Positions 1 through 7,317 of a stretch of DNA of 7,317 nucleotides are shown here, piece after piece (the first letter of the stretch is position 1; each line of letters begins with the position of its first letter). The stretch spans positions 1 to 7,317 of the forward strand of contig DATADL010000073.1 of assembly GCA_036258555.1 (NCBI GenBank), written 5' to 3'. The notes below the pieces were generated by a model, which saw only the letters and a program-made list of their open reading frames with translations, did no database searches and was not told the origin of the DNA. Made by a program: the position numbers and the translations under genes. The stretch is from JALZEG01 sp036258555 (GTDB lineage Bacteria > Actinomycetota > CADDZG01 > WHSQ01).

Positions 1-153
1 GAGGAGGCGCGCGAGGTCCTGAAGCGGTTGCCGGTCCTGATCGAGGGCGTGCTGGCCGAGGACTTCCGGCCGAACCCGGAGGCCGACTGCAGGTGGTGCA
101 AGTTCAAGCCGCTGTGCCCGCTGTGGTCCGAGGGCAAGGAGCTGCCGGCATGA
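1..153 (+). CDS. adnA: AdnA-like helicase-nuclease, C-terminal fragment (5' end outside window)
   Basis: Frame 1 is open from the window edge to TGA at 151-153 and gives the last 50 residues of a protein. The visible tail holds three cysteines in the pattern C-x2-C-x5-C (residues 30, 33 and 39 of the fragment, within CRWCKFKPLCPLW). This is the C-terminal part of the four-cysteine iron-sulfur site in RecB-family PD-(D/E)XK nucleases such as AddB and Cas4; the fourth cysteine normally lies upstream of the nuclease core and is not visible here. By known gene order, AdnA precedes AdnB in mycobacteria, and the next gene is AdnB-like, so this is most likely the AdnA subunit of the double-strand-break resection motor-nuclease. 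The helicase motor and nuclease active site are outside the window, so the assignment rests on the cysteine tail and the context. Another RecB-type nuclease is the main alternative. Confidence 0.75.
   Translation, partial: EEAREVLKRLPVLIEGVLAEDFRPNPEADCRWCKFKPLCPLWSEGKELPA
136..141 (+). promoter_or_regulatory. Ribosome binding site for adnB
   Basis: AAGGAG lies 8 bases before the ATG at 150, a strong Shine-Dalgarno match at normal spacing. It sits inside the last codons of the upstream gene. It favours ATG 150 over the in-frame GTG codons at 93 and 96, which would lie within the conserved cysteine-rich tail of the upstream gene. Confidence 0.75.
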
Positions 154-3100
154 CGGGCGCGGGCGGGCCGGAGAGGTCCGCGGCCGTCCGGGCCGCGCTG
201 CGCGGGTTCGACCCGACCGACGAGCAGTGGCGTGCGATCGCCCACCCGTTGGAGCCCGTGTACCTGATCGCGGGGGCCGGATCGGGCAAGACCGCGGTGA
301 TGGCGGCGCGGATCGCGTGGGCGCTCGAGACGCAGTCGTTGACGCCGGCCCAGGTCCTCGGGCTGACGTTCACGACCAAGGCCGCGGACGAGCTGCGCGA
401 GAGGGCCGCGCTCGCGCTCGCGGAGCTCGACCACGACTCGGGCGAGGACGTCACGGTCCAGACGTACAACGCGTTCGCGGCCGGGATCGTGCGCGACCAC
501 GGCCTGCTCGTCGGCGTCGAGCCGGACGCCGGGCTCCTGAACCAGGCCCAGCAGTGGCAGCTCGTGCTGTCGTGCCTCGACGAGCTGCCGCCGTTCGACG
601 CGCTCGAGGTGCGCTCGTCCTACGTCGTCGGACAGACGCTGAACCTCGCCGAGGCGGTCGCGCACCACATGGCGAGCCTCGACGACATCGACGCCGCGGC
701 CCAGCGGATCCTCTCGATGAAGGCCGTCGACGACAAGGTCGCGCTGACCGCGGCGAAGCGCCAGGAGCTCGTCCGGGCGGTCGCCGCCTACGTGGCGGCG
801 AAGCAGAGGACCGGCCGGATCGACTTCGGCGACCAGGTGACGAAAGCGTTCCAGGTGCTCCAGACCAACCCGGAGATCCGCGACATGTACCGGCGGCGCT
901 ATCCGTTCGTGCTGCTCGACGAGTACCAGGACACGAACGTCGCGCAGCGCAAGCTGCTGCAGGAGCTCGTCGGGCCCGGCGGCGCCGTCACCGCAGTCGG
1001 CGACGCGCGGCAGGCCATCTTCGCCTGGCGCGGGGCCACGATGTACAACCTGATCGGCTTCCCGTACGACTTCCCGCGCTCGGACGGCGCGGTCTACGAC
1101 CCGGTGTCGCTCTCGGAGAACTTCCGATCGGGCCGGCGGATCCTCGAGGTCGCGAACCGCGTGGTCGAGTCGATCGACCCGTCGCGACGCCCCGGCGACC
1201 CGCTGCGCGCGCACGCCTCGAACGGCGAAGGTCGCGTCGAGGCGGGTCTGTTCGCCGACGAGCGGGCCGAGGCCGAGTGGATCGCCGACCGGTGCGAGGA
1301 GCTGCACGGGACCTCGCTCGCGGAAGGCCGGGACCCGGTCGCCTGGAAGGACGTCGCGATCCTCGTCCGGCGCAAGGCGGCGATGGACATGCTCCTGCAG
1401 ACGCTGGAGGAGCGTGCGATCCCGGTCGAGGTCGTGGGGCTCGGCGGGCTGTTGAAGACGCCCGAGGTGACCGAGATCGTCGCGTGGCTGCGGGCGCTCG
1501 AGACGAAGCCCGGCGCGAACCGCTGGCTAGGCCGCATCCTGCTCGGCCCCCGCTGGCGGATCCATTACCGCGACCTGTCGCTGCTGGCGCGGTGGGCCGC
1601 GGCGCGCAACTCCGACCTCCGCCTCCAGCTCGCCGCCGGCGACGCCGAGCGGGCCCGCGACGTCGAGCCCGGTGACGTCGGCTTCTCGTTGACCGAGGCG
1701 CTCGCGCACGTCGACCAGATCGAGGACCTGGGGGCCGAGGCGAAGCGGCGTCTGCGCGCGTTCTCCGAGCGGCTCGCGTCGCTGCGGCGGAAGTCGAACG
1801 CCCCGCTGCTCGAGCTCGTGCAGGAGGTCATCCGGGGGGCCGGGATCGTCGACGCGCTCGACTCGTCGTCGTCGCGCACGGCCGGCAGCGCGAAGCAGAA
1901 CGTTTCGAACTTCCTCGACCAGGTCGCGGCGTTCGCCCCGGTCGAGGGCGAGGCGACGCTGCGGAGCTTCATCGCATACCTCGACGCCGCGGACGCCGCG
2001 GAGGAGACGCTCGACGCGACGCAGCCGGCCGATCAGGACTCGGTGAAGCTGATGACGGTCCACACCGCGAAGGGGCTCGAGTTCGAGTGCGTGTTCGTCC
2101 CCTCGCTGTCGGCCGGCGTCGGCAAGACCGGCGAGCCCATCTTCTCGATCTTCCCGAACACGCGCGCGTCGAACCCGCTGACGAGCTACTCCGAGCTTCC
2201 CTACGAGGTGCGCGAGGACGCGGAGCACCTGCCGAAGTTCGAGGGCAAGCTCGCCGACTTCCAGAAGGCCGTGCGGGACCGGGTGCTCGAAGACGAGCGC
2301 CGGCTGCTCTACGTCGCCCTTACCCGGGCGAAGCAGAACCTCGCCGTGACCGCAGCGTGGTGGTACGGGCGCGACCAGCAGCCGAAGGGGCCGTCGCCGT
2401 TCTGGACCGAGCTCGCCGAGCTCGACGACCTCGTCGACTGCGTGGCCCGCGCCGACGTCCCGGACGCGAACCCGCTGTTCGTCGCGATGGAGGACCGCCG
2501 CACGTGGCCCCCCGCGGCGCGGATCGGCGAGGACGACGAGCTCTTCGTAGACGGATGGGGCCGGGCGGCCGACGAGGTCGTGTCGGGGGCCCGTCCGGCC
2601 GCCTCGTGGCTCGCGGACCTCTCCGACGACGAGCGAGCCGAGGCCGAGCGCCTGATCGCGGCGTACGAGGACGATCTCCAGGTGATCGCGGCCGCCGTGA
2701 CGCCGCGGCCCCCTGCGGAGCCGAGCGTCCCGGACTTCGTCTCCGCCACCGCGCACGTCCGGCTCGGCAAGCGTGAGATCGAGGCCTGGGACCTCGTCCG
2801 GCCGTTGCCCGACCGGCCTACGAGGGCGCGGCGGCTCGGGACCGAGGTCCACCGCATGATCGAGGAACGCTCGCGTGGGATCGCCGCGTTCCCCGACGAG
2901 GGCGAGCTCGACGAGCCGGGCGCCGTCGGCGGCGGCGACGTTCGGGCCGACCTCCTCGCGCACTGGGAGGCGTCCGGCTACGGCGACCGGCCGCTCGCGG
3001 TGCTCCCTTCCGGCGAGCCGATGGTCGAGCTTCCCTTCACGCTGGCGCGCGGCGGGAGGTTCATCCGCGGCCGCATCGACGCCGTGTACGAGGGGCCAGA

Positions 3101-3296
3101 CGGGGGGCTCGAGATCGTCGACTTCAAGACCGGTCGTCGCTTCGAGGTCGACGACGAGCACGACCAGCTCGCGCTCTACGCGGAGGCCCTCGACGCAAAC
3201 GGGCTGATCCCCCAGGGGGCGGAGGTGAAGCTCAGCTACGTCTTCCTCGACGGCGATGCCCCGCTCACGCGCACGTGGGCGGGGCGGGGGACGTAG
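150..3296 (+). CDS. adnB: AdnB-like ATP-dependent helicase-nuclease (UvrD motor plus PD-(D/E)XK nuclease)
   Basis: This 1048-residue protein is probably the AdnB subunit of the AdnAB motor-nuclease, which unwinds and resects double-strand breaks for recombination in the cytoplasm. Superfamily 1A motifs are complete: Q26, Walker A AGAGSGKT (41-48), Ia LTFTTKAA (72-79), II DEYQDT (257-262), III GDARQAIFAWRGA (284-296), IV LSENFRS (321-327), V TVHTAKGLE (636-644) and VI LYVALTRAK (720-728). A RecB-type nuclease follows: GTEVH (H901), D977 in GRIDAVY, VDFKTG with D991 and K993, and QLALY (Q1006, Y1010), so its active site looks intact. It has no iron-sulfur cysteines, unlike its upstream neighbour. 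The length is close to mycobacterial AdnB, about 1100 residues. The N-terminal sequence (MAARIAW, QVLGLTFT, later GVEP) resembles AdnB more than plain UvrD or PcrA. ATG 150 was chosen for its good ribosome site and its ATGA overlap with the upstream stop, which suggests coupled translation. The alternative call is an AdnB-related UvrD paralogue of unassigned role. Confidence 0.87.
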   Translation: MTGAGGPERSAAVRAALRGFDPTDEQWRAIAHPLEPVYLIAGAGSGKTAVMAARIAWALETQSLTPAQVLGLTFTTKAADELRERAALALAELDHDSGEDVTVQTYNAFAAGIVRDHGLLVGVEPDAGLLNQAQQWQLVLSCLDELPPFDALEVRSSYVVGQTLNLAEAVAHHMASLDDIDAAAQRILSMKAVDDKVALTAAKRQELVRAVAAYVAAKQRTGRIDFGDQVTKAFQVLQTNPEIRDMYRRRYPFVLLDEYQDTNVAQRKLLQELVGPGGAVTAVGDARQAIFAWRGATMYNLIGFPYDFPRSDGAVYDPVSLSENFRSGRRILEVANRVVESIDPSRRPGDPLRAHASNGEGRVEAGLFADERAEAEWIADRCEELHGTSLAEGRDPVAWKDVAILVRRKAAMDMLLQTLEERAIPVEVVGLGGLLKTPEVTEIVAWLRALETKPGANRWLGRILLGPRWRIHYRDLSLLARWAAARNSDLRLQLAAGDAERARDVEPGDVGFSLTEALAHVDQIEDLGAEAKRRLRAFSERLASLRRKSNAPLLELVQEVIRGAGIVDALDSSSSRTAGSAKQNVSNFLDQVAAFAPVEGEATLRSFIAYLDAADAAEETLDATQPADQDSVKLMTVHTAKGLEFECVFVPSLSAGVGKTGEPIFSIFPNTRASNPLTSYSELPYEVREDAEHLPKFEGKLADFQKAVRDRVLEDERRLLYVALTRAKQNLAVTAAWWYGRDQQPKGPSPFWTELAELDDLVDCVARADVPDANPLFVAMEDRRTWPPAARIGEDDELFVDGWGRAADEVVSGARPAASWLADLSDDERAEAERLIAAYEDDLQVIAAAVTPRPPAEPSVPDFVSATAHVRLGKREIEAWDLVRPLPDRPTRARRLGTEVHRMIEERSRGIAAFPDEGELDEPGAVGGGDVRADLLAHWEASGYGDRPLAVLPSGEPMVELPFTLARGGRFIRGRIDAVYEGPDGGLEIVDFKTGRRFEVDDEHDQLALYAEALDANGLIPQGAEVKLSYVFLDGDAPLTRTWAGRGT

Positions 3297-3316
3297 GGGC
3301 GCCCGCGCCCGTCATC

Positions 3317-3328
3317 ATGGGTGGATGA
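3317..3328 (+). promoter_or_regulatory. Possible three-codon leader frame overlapping the lhr start
   Basis: ATG-GGT-GGA-TGA lies directly before lhr, and its stop overlaps the lhr ATG as ATGA (3325-3328). No convincing Shine-Dalgarno precedes either ATG; the only purine run, GGGTGG at 3319-3324, abuts the lhr start. A ribosome terminating on the mini-frame could re-initiate on lhr, but a frame this short can easily arise by chance, so the role is only inferred. Confidence 0.2.
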
Positions 3329-6300
3329 GCGAGCCCGCCCTCCTGTCCCGTTTCTCCGCCCCCACGCGCTCGTGGTTCGCGTCCGCCTTCGACGCGCCCA
3401 CGGCCGCGCAGGTCGGGGCCTGGGACGCGATCAGCGGGGGCCGCGACGCCCTGGTGGTCGCGCCCACGGGGTCGGGCAAGACGCTGGCGGCGTTCCTGTG
3501 GTCGATCGACCGGCTGTCGGGGCCGCGTCCCCCGAACTCGGGCCGCGGCGTCCGGGTGCTGTACGTCTCGCCGCTGAAGGCGCTCGCGGTCGACATCGAG
3601 CGGAACCTGCGCTCGCCCTTGAGCGGGATCAGGGGGGCCGCGGTCCGGCTCGAGCTGCCGCCGCCCGAGATCTCCGTGTCCGTCCGCACCGGCGACACGC
3701 CGCAAGAGGACCGCCGCAGGTTCGCGTCGCGCCCGAGCGACGTGCTGATCACCACACCCGAGTCGCTGTTCCTGCTGCTCACGTCGGCGGCCCGCGAGAC
3801 GCTGCGGACGGTCGAGACCGTGATCGTCGACGAGGTCCACGCGGTGGCGGGCACGAAGCGCGGGTCGCACCTCGCGCTCAGCCTCGAACGTCTGGACGAG
3901 CTCGTCGACAAGCCCGCGCAGAGGGTCGGGCTCAGCGCGACCGTGCGGCCGCACGACGAGGTCGCGCGCTGGCTCGGGGGCCGGGACCGCGAGGTCGACG
4001 TCGTCGCCGTCCCGAGCGAGAAGGAGTTCGACCTCTCGGTCGTGGTGCCTGTCGAGGACATGTCCGCGCTCGGCGAGACATTGGACGACGCCGGTCCCGT
4101 GGAGGGGAACGTGAGCGGCCCCGAGGCCAGGAACAGCGTGTGGCCGCACGTCGACGCCGCCCTGCTCGACCTCGTCAAGGCGCACCGCTCGACGATCGTG
4201 TTCGCCAACTCCCGGCGGCTCGCGGAGAGGCTGTGCTCCCGGCTCAACGAGCTCGCCGGCGACACGATCGCGCGCGCCCACCACGGCAGCGTCAGCCGCG
4301 AGCAACGCCTGCTGATCGAGGACGACCTCAAGTCCGGGCGGCTCCCCGCCGTCGTCGCGACGAGCTCCCTCGAGCTCGGCATCGACATGGGCGCGGTGGA
4401 CCTGGTCGTCCAGGTGGAGGCGCCCGACTCGGTCGCGTCGGGACTCCAGCGTGTCGGCCGCGCCGGACACCAGGTCGGCGCCGTCAGCCGCGGCGTGTTC
4501 TTCCCGAAGTTCCGGGGCGACCTGCTCGAGTGCGCGGTCGTGATCCAGAGGATGCGCGCGGGCGCTATCGAGGAGCTGCGTTATCCGCGCAACCCGCTCG
4601 ACGTGCTCGCCCAGCAGATCGTCGCGATGGTCGCGATGGAGCCGTGGGGCGTGGACCAGCTCGAGGGCGTCGTGCGCCGCGCGGCCCCCTTCGCGGACCT
4701 CCCGCGCGCGGGCCTCGAGAGCGTCCTCGACATGCTCTCGGGCCGTTACCCGTCGAGCGACTTCGCCGAGCTGCGGCCCCGGCTCAACTGGGACCGCGCT
4801 ACGAACGAGCTGACCCCGCGCGGGAACGCGCAGCACCTCGCGGTGACGTCGGGCGGGACGATCCCCGACCGGGGGCTGTTCGGCGTCTTCCTGGTCGGCG
4901 AGAAGTCGGCGCGGGTCGGCGAGCTCGACGAGGAGATGGTCTACGAGAGCCGTCCCGGCGACGTCTTCCTGCTGGGCGCGTCGAGCTGGATGATCGAGGA
5001 GATCACGCACGACCGCGTGCTGGTGTCTCCCGCGCCCGGAGCTCCGGGAAAGATGCCGTTCTGGCACGGCGACGCGCCGGGGCGGCCGGTCGAGCTCGGC
5101 CGCGCGCTGGGCGAGTTCGTGCGCGAGGTCTCCGCGGAGAAGCCCGAGGCGCAGAAGCGTCGCTTGAAGGGGGCCGGACTCGACGACTTCGCCAGCGCCA
5201 ATCTGGTGTCCTACCTGAAGGAGCAGCGCGAGGCGACGGGCGCTCTGCCCGACGACCGGACGATCGTGATCGAGCGCTTCCGCGACGAGCTCGGCGACTG
5301 GCGCGTCTGCATCCACTCCTACTTCGGCGCCCGCGTGCACGCGCCGTGGGCGCAGGCGATCGAGGCCCGCTTCCGTGAGCGACTCGGGCTCGAGGTCCAG
5401 TCGATGTACACGGACGACGGCATCGTCGTGCGCGTGCCGGAGGCCGACGACGCCCCGCCCGCGGACTCCGTGCTGTTCGAGCCGGAGGAGATCGAGGACG
5501 TCGTCCTCGGACAGGTCGGCGGGTCGGCCCTGTTCGCGAGCCGGTTCCGGGAGTGCGCGGCCCGGTCGCTGCTGCTCCCGAAGAGGCGTCCGGGCACCCG
5601 GACTCCCTTGTGGCAGCAACGGCAGAAGAGCGCGGTGCTCCTGCAGGCGGCCGCCAAGCACGAATCGTTCCCGGTCGTGCTCGAGACCTACAGGGAATGC
5701 CTGCAGGACGTGTTCGACCTGCCCGCGCTCGTCGAGCTGATGGCCTCGGTGCGCCGGCGCGAGGTGCGGGTCGTCGAGGTCGACACCCCGGTGCCGTCGC
5801 CCTTCGCGGGGTCGCTGCAGTTCGGCTACGTGAGCGCGTTCATGTACGAGGGGGACGCGCCGCTGGCGGAGCGGCGCGCGCAGGCCCTGTCCCTCGACCG
5901 GTCGCTGCTCGCGGAGCTGATGGGGCGCGAGGAGCTGCGCGAGCTGATCGACGACGCGGCCCTTGCCGAGCTCGAGATCGACCTCCAGGCGCTGGGGGAG
6001 CGCGGCCGGGCGACGAGCGACGACGGTCTGCACGACCTGTTGCGCCGGCTCGGCGACCTGACGGCCGAGGAGATCGCGGCGCGCTCGGCTGCCCCGCCCG
6101 GCGGGTGGATCGCGTCGCTGGTCGAACGCGGACGGGTCGTGCCCGTGAGGATCGCCGGGAACGAGCGCCTGATCGCGGTCGAGGACGCGGCGCGCTACCG
6201 CGACGCGCTCGGCGTCGCGCTGCCGGTGGGCCTTCCCGCCGCGTTCCTCGAGCCGGTCGACGATCCGCTGGCCGACCTCGTAGCGCGCTTCGCGCGCACG

Positions 6301-7317
6301 CACGGGCCGTTCGTCGAGGACGACGTCGCGACTAGGTTCGGCCTCGGGCGCGCGGTCGTCCGCGGCGCATTGCAGGGCCTCGAGGCGGACGGGCGGGTCG
6401 TCGAAGGGGAGTTCCGGCCCGGCGGGAGCGGGCGCGAGTGGATCGACGTCGAGGCGCTGAGGCTGCTGCGCCGTCGCTCGCTCGCGGCGTTCCGCAAGGA
6501 GGTCGAGCCGGTCGCGCCCGAGGTGCTCGCGCGCTTCACGGTCGCGTGGCACGGCATCGGGCCGCACGGGCCGCGCGCGGCGACCCCCGACGCGCTGCTG
6601 ACCGTCCTGGAGCAGCTCCAGGGTGCGCCGCTGCCGGCGTCGGCTCTGGAGACACGGATCCTCCCGGCGCGGTTGCCCGGTTACTCGCCTGCGTTGCTCG
6701 ACCAGCTCGGCGCGTCGGGCGAGGTCGTATGGTGCGGCGCCGGTCCGCTCGGGAGCTCCGACGGATGGGTCGCGCTGGCGCTCGCCGATAGCGCGGACCT
6801 GCTGCTGCCGGAGCCCGCCGAGGCCGAGCTGTCGCCGGCCGCCCAGGCCGCGCTCGAGGCCCTCGGCTCCGGCGGCGCGCTGTTCTTCCGCCAGATCGCG
6901 GACGCGTCGGGGAGCTCGGACGACACCGAGCTGCTGCTCGCGCTGTGGGAGCTCGTGTGGGCCGGGCGGATAACGAACGACACGCTCGCGCCGCTGCGCG
7001 CCCTGTTGCGCGGAGGGACGCGTGCGGCCCGGGGGCGGGCCGGGTCGGGGCGGCGCGGCCCGTTGATGCCGTCGCGGATGGGTCCGCCCGCGGGAGCGGG
7101 ACGGTGGGGCCTGGTCCCGGAACGGCGCGGCGACTCGACCCGCCGGCTGCACGCGACCGCCGAGCAGCTGCTCGTCCGGCACGGCATCGTGACCAGGGGG
7201 GCCGCGATGGCCGAGCGCGTCTCCGGCGGGTTCGCCGGCGTCTACGCGGTGCTGAAGGCGTTCGAGGAATCCGGACGCTGCCGCCGCGGGTACTTCGTCG
7301 AGGGGCTCGGCGGCGCG
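3325..7317 (+). CDS. lhr: Lhr-type superfamily 2 ATP-dependent helicase (3' end outside window)
   Basis: The frame is open for 1331 codons from ATG 3325 to the window edge; full-length bacterial Lhr is about 1500 residues, so the last 150-200 are missing. Lhr is an ATP-driven 3'-to-5' single-strand DNA translocase that unwinds RNA:DNA hybrids. Helicase motifs: Walker A APTGSGKT (46-53), Ia YVSPLKALAVD (80-90), Ib TGDT (122-125), Ic TTPESL (143-148), II DEVH (169-172), III SAT (204-206), IV VFANSRR (292-298), IVa AHHGSVSREQR (318-328), V ATSSLELGIDMG (345-356) and VI QRVGRAGH (375-382). A winged helix and beta-barrel region typical of the Lhr core follow, with GASSWMIEEIT (W555) likely matching the nucleic-acid-contacting Trp of mycobacterial Lhr. 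From about residue 830 the Lhr C-terminal region of repeated winged helices begins, related to AlkZ/YcaQ-type glycosylase folds. A basic Gly/Arg-rich linker lies at about 1229-1260. No in-frame start lies between the adnB stop and ATG 3325, and a later start would cut into Walker A. The 28-base gap after adnB suggests one operon. The final visible residues (RRGYFVEGLGGA) are typical of late Lhr sequence. Confidence 0.96.
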   Translation, partial: MSEPALLSRFSAPTRSWFASAFDAPTAAQVGAWDAISGGRDALVVAPTGSGKTLAAFLWSIDRLSGPRPPNSGRGVRVLYVSPLKALAVDIERNLRSPLSGIRGAAVRLELPPPEISVSVRTGDTPQEDRRRFASRPSDVLITTPESLFLLLTSAARETLRTVETVIVDEVHAVAGTKRGSHLALSLERLDELVDKPAQRVGLSATVRPHDEVARWLGGRDREVDVVAVPSEKEFDLSVVVPVEDMSALGETLDDAGPVEGNVSGPEARNSVWPHVDAALLDLVKAHRSTIVFANSRRLAERLCSRLNELAGDTIARAHHGSVSREQRLLIEDDLKSGRLPAVVATSSLELGIDMGAVDLVVQVEAPDSVASGLQRVGRAGHQVGAVSRGVFFPKFRGDLLECAVVIQRMRAGAIEELRYPRNPLDVLAQQIVAMVAMEPWGVDQLEGVVRRAAPFADLPRAGLESVLDMLSGRYPSSDFAELRPRLNWDRATNELTPRGNAQHLAVTSGGTIPDRGLFGVFLVGEKSARVGELDEEMVYESRPGDVFLLGASSWMIEEITHDRVLVSPAPGAPGKMPFWHGDAPGRPVELGRALGEFVREVSAEKPEAQKRRLKGAGLDDFASANLVSYLKEQREATGALPDDRTIVIERFRDELGDWRVCIHSYFGARVHAPWAQAIEARFRERLGLEVQSMYTDDGIVVRVPEADDAPPADSVLFEPEEIEDVVLGQVGGSALFASRFRECAARSLLLPKRRPGTRTPLWQQRQKSAVLLQAAAKHESFPVVLETYRECLQDVFDLPALVELMASVRRREVRVVEVDTPVPSPFAGSLQFGYVSAFMYEGDAPLAERRAQALSLDRSLLAELMGREELRELIDDAALAELEIDLQALGERGRATSDDGLHDLLRRLGDLTAEEIAARSAAPPGGWIASLVERGRVVPVRIAGNERLIAVEDAARYRDALGVALPVGLPAAFLEPVDDPLADLVARFARTHGPFVEDDVATRFGLGRAVVRGALQGLEADGRVVEGEFRPGGSGREWIDVEALRLLRRRSLAAFRKEVEPVAPEVLARFTVAWHGIGPHGPRAATPDALLTVLEQLQGAPLPASALETRILPARLPGYSPALLDQLGASGEVVWCGAGPLGSSDGWVALALADSADLLLPEPAEAELSPAAQAALEALGSGGALFFRQIADASGSSDDTELLLALWELVWAGRITNDTLAPLRALLRGGTRAARGRAGSGRRGPLMPSRMGPPAGAGRWGLVPERRGDSTRRLHATAEQLLVRHGIVTRGAAMAERVSGGFAGVYAVLKAFEESGRCRRGYFVEGLGGA

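Noticed and set aside
93..149. GTG codons at 93 and 96 as an upstream start for adnB.
   Set aside because: They would lie inside the conserved cysteine tail of the upstream gene, the added residues resemble nothing conserved, and ATG 150 has a good AAGGAG at 8 bases.
1983..2000. Tandem 9-base repeat GACGCCGCG x2.
   Set aside because: It encodes Asp-Ala-Ala twice inside adnB and reflects biased codon use.
1527..3161. A 544-codon open frame on the minus strand opposite adnB.
   Set aside because: It is Arg/Glu/Val/Leu-rich with no motif, while the opposing plus frame encodes all UvrD and nuclease motifs.
3297..3310. Inverted repeat GGGCGC-CC-GCGCCC just after the adnB stop, as a terminator.
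   Set aside because: The stem is only 5-6 base pairs with a tiny loop and no T-run follows; such palindromes are frequent in DNA this GC-rich.
4621..4638. Tandem 9-base repeat GTCGCGATG x2.
   Set aside because: It encodes VAMVAM in a segment (QQIVAMVAMEPW) that is typical of Lhr proteins, so it is explained by the protein sequence.
3321..5378. A 685-codon plus-strand open frame overlapping lhr in another reading frame.
   Set aside because: It is Arg/Ala/Gly-rich with no domain; the lhr frame explains the same bases with conserved motifs.
3265..7182. A 1305-codon stop-free frame on the minus strand opposite lhr.
   Set aside because: The plus-strand frame has unbroken Lhr helicase motifs. 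The minus-strand protein is low-complexity and rich in Arg, Glu, Asp and Ala with no recognisable domain, as expected for the mirror of GC-rich coding sequence.

Overview
The window comes from a very GC-rich bacterium; nearly every codon in the real genes ends in G or C. It carries two actinobacterial hallmarks: an AdnB-type helicase-nuclease and a long mycobacterial-type Lhr helicase. An actinomycete in the broad sense (Actinomycetota) is the best guess. Nothing in the sequence fixes a genus, and a deep-branching or uncultured lineage is possible.

Layout, all genes on the + strand and tightly packed: (1) 1-153, the last 50 codons of an AdnA-like helicase-nuclease, ending in a C-x2-C-x5-C cluster typical of iron-sulfur RecB-family nucleases; (2) 150-3296, a complete AdnB-like protein with an N-terminal UvrD/Rep-type motor and a C-terminal PD-(D/E)XK nuclease, overlapping its upstream neighbour by ATGA; (3) 3325-7317, an Lhr superfamily 2 helicase starting 28 bases after adnB and open to the window edge (1331 codons visible). 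I translated the Lhr frame codon by codon and found no stop or frameshift. There is no non-coding stretch longer than 28 bases, and I see no RNA genes, mobile elements, CRISPR arrays or attachment sites.

Functionally this is a DNA-repair block. AdnA and AdnB together form the heterodimeric motor-nuclease that resects double-strand breaks in mycobacteria. Lhr is a 3'-to-5' translocase/helicase that prefers RNA:DNA hybrids and is linked to the DNA-damage response. The same strand, an ATGA overlap and a 28-base gap suggest co-transcription of adnA, adnB and lhr.

I looked for an undescribed system and did not find one. The genes belong to known families with intact catalytic motifs. The points worth a second look are the adnAB-lhr linkage, the unusual lhr start (no clear Shine-Dalgarno, a three-codon upstream frame overlapping it), and small departures from consensus in the AdnB protein.
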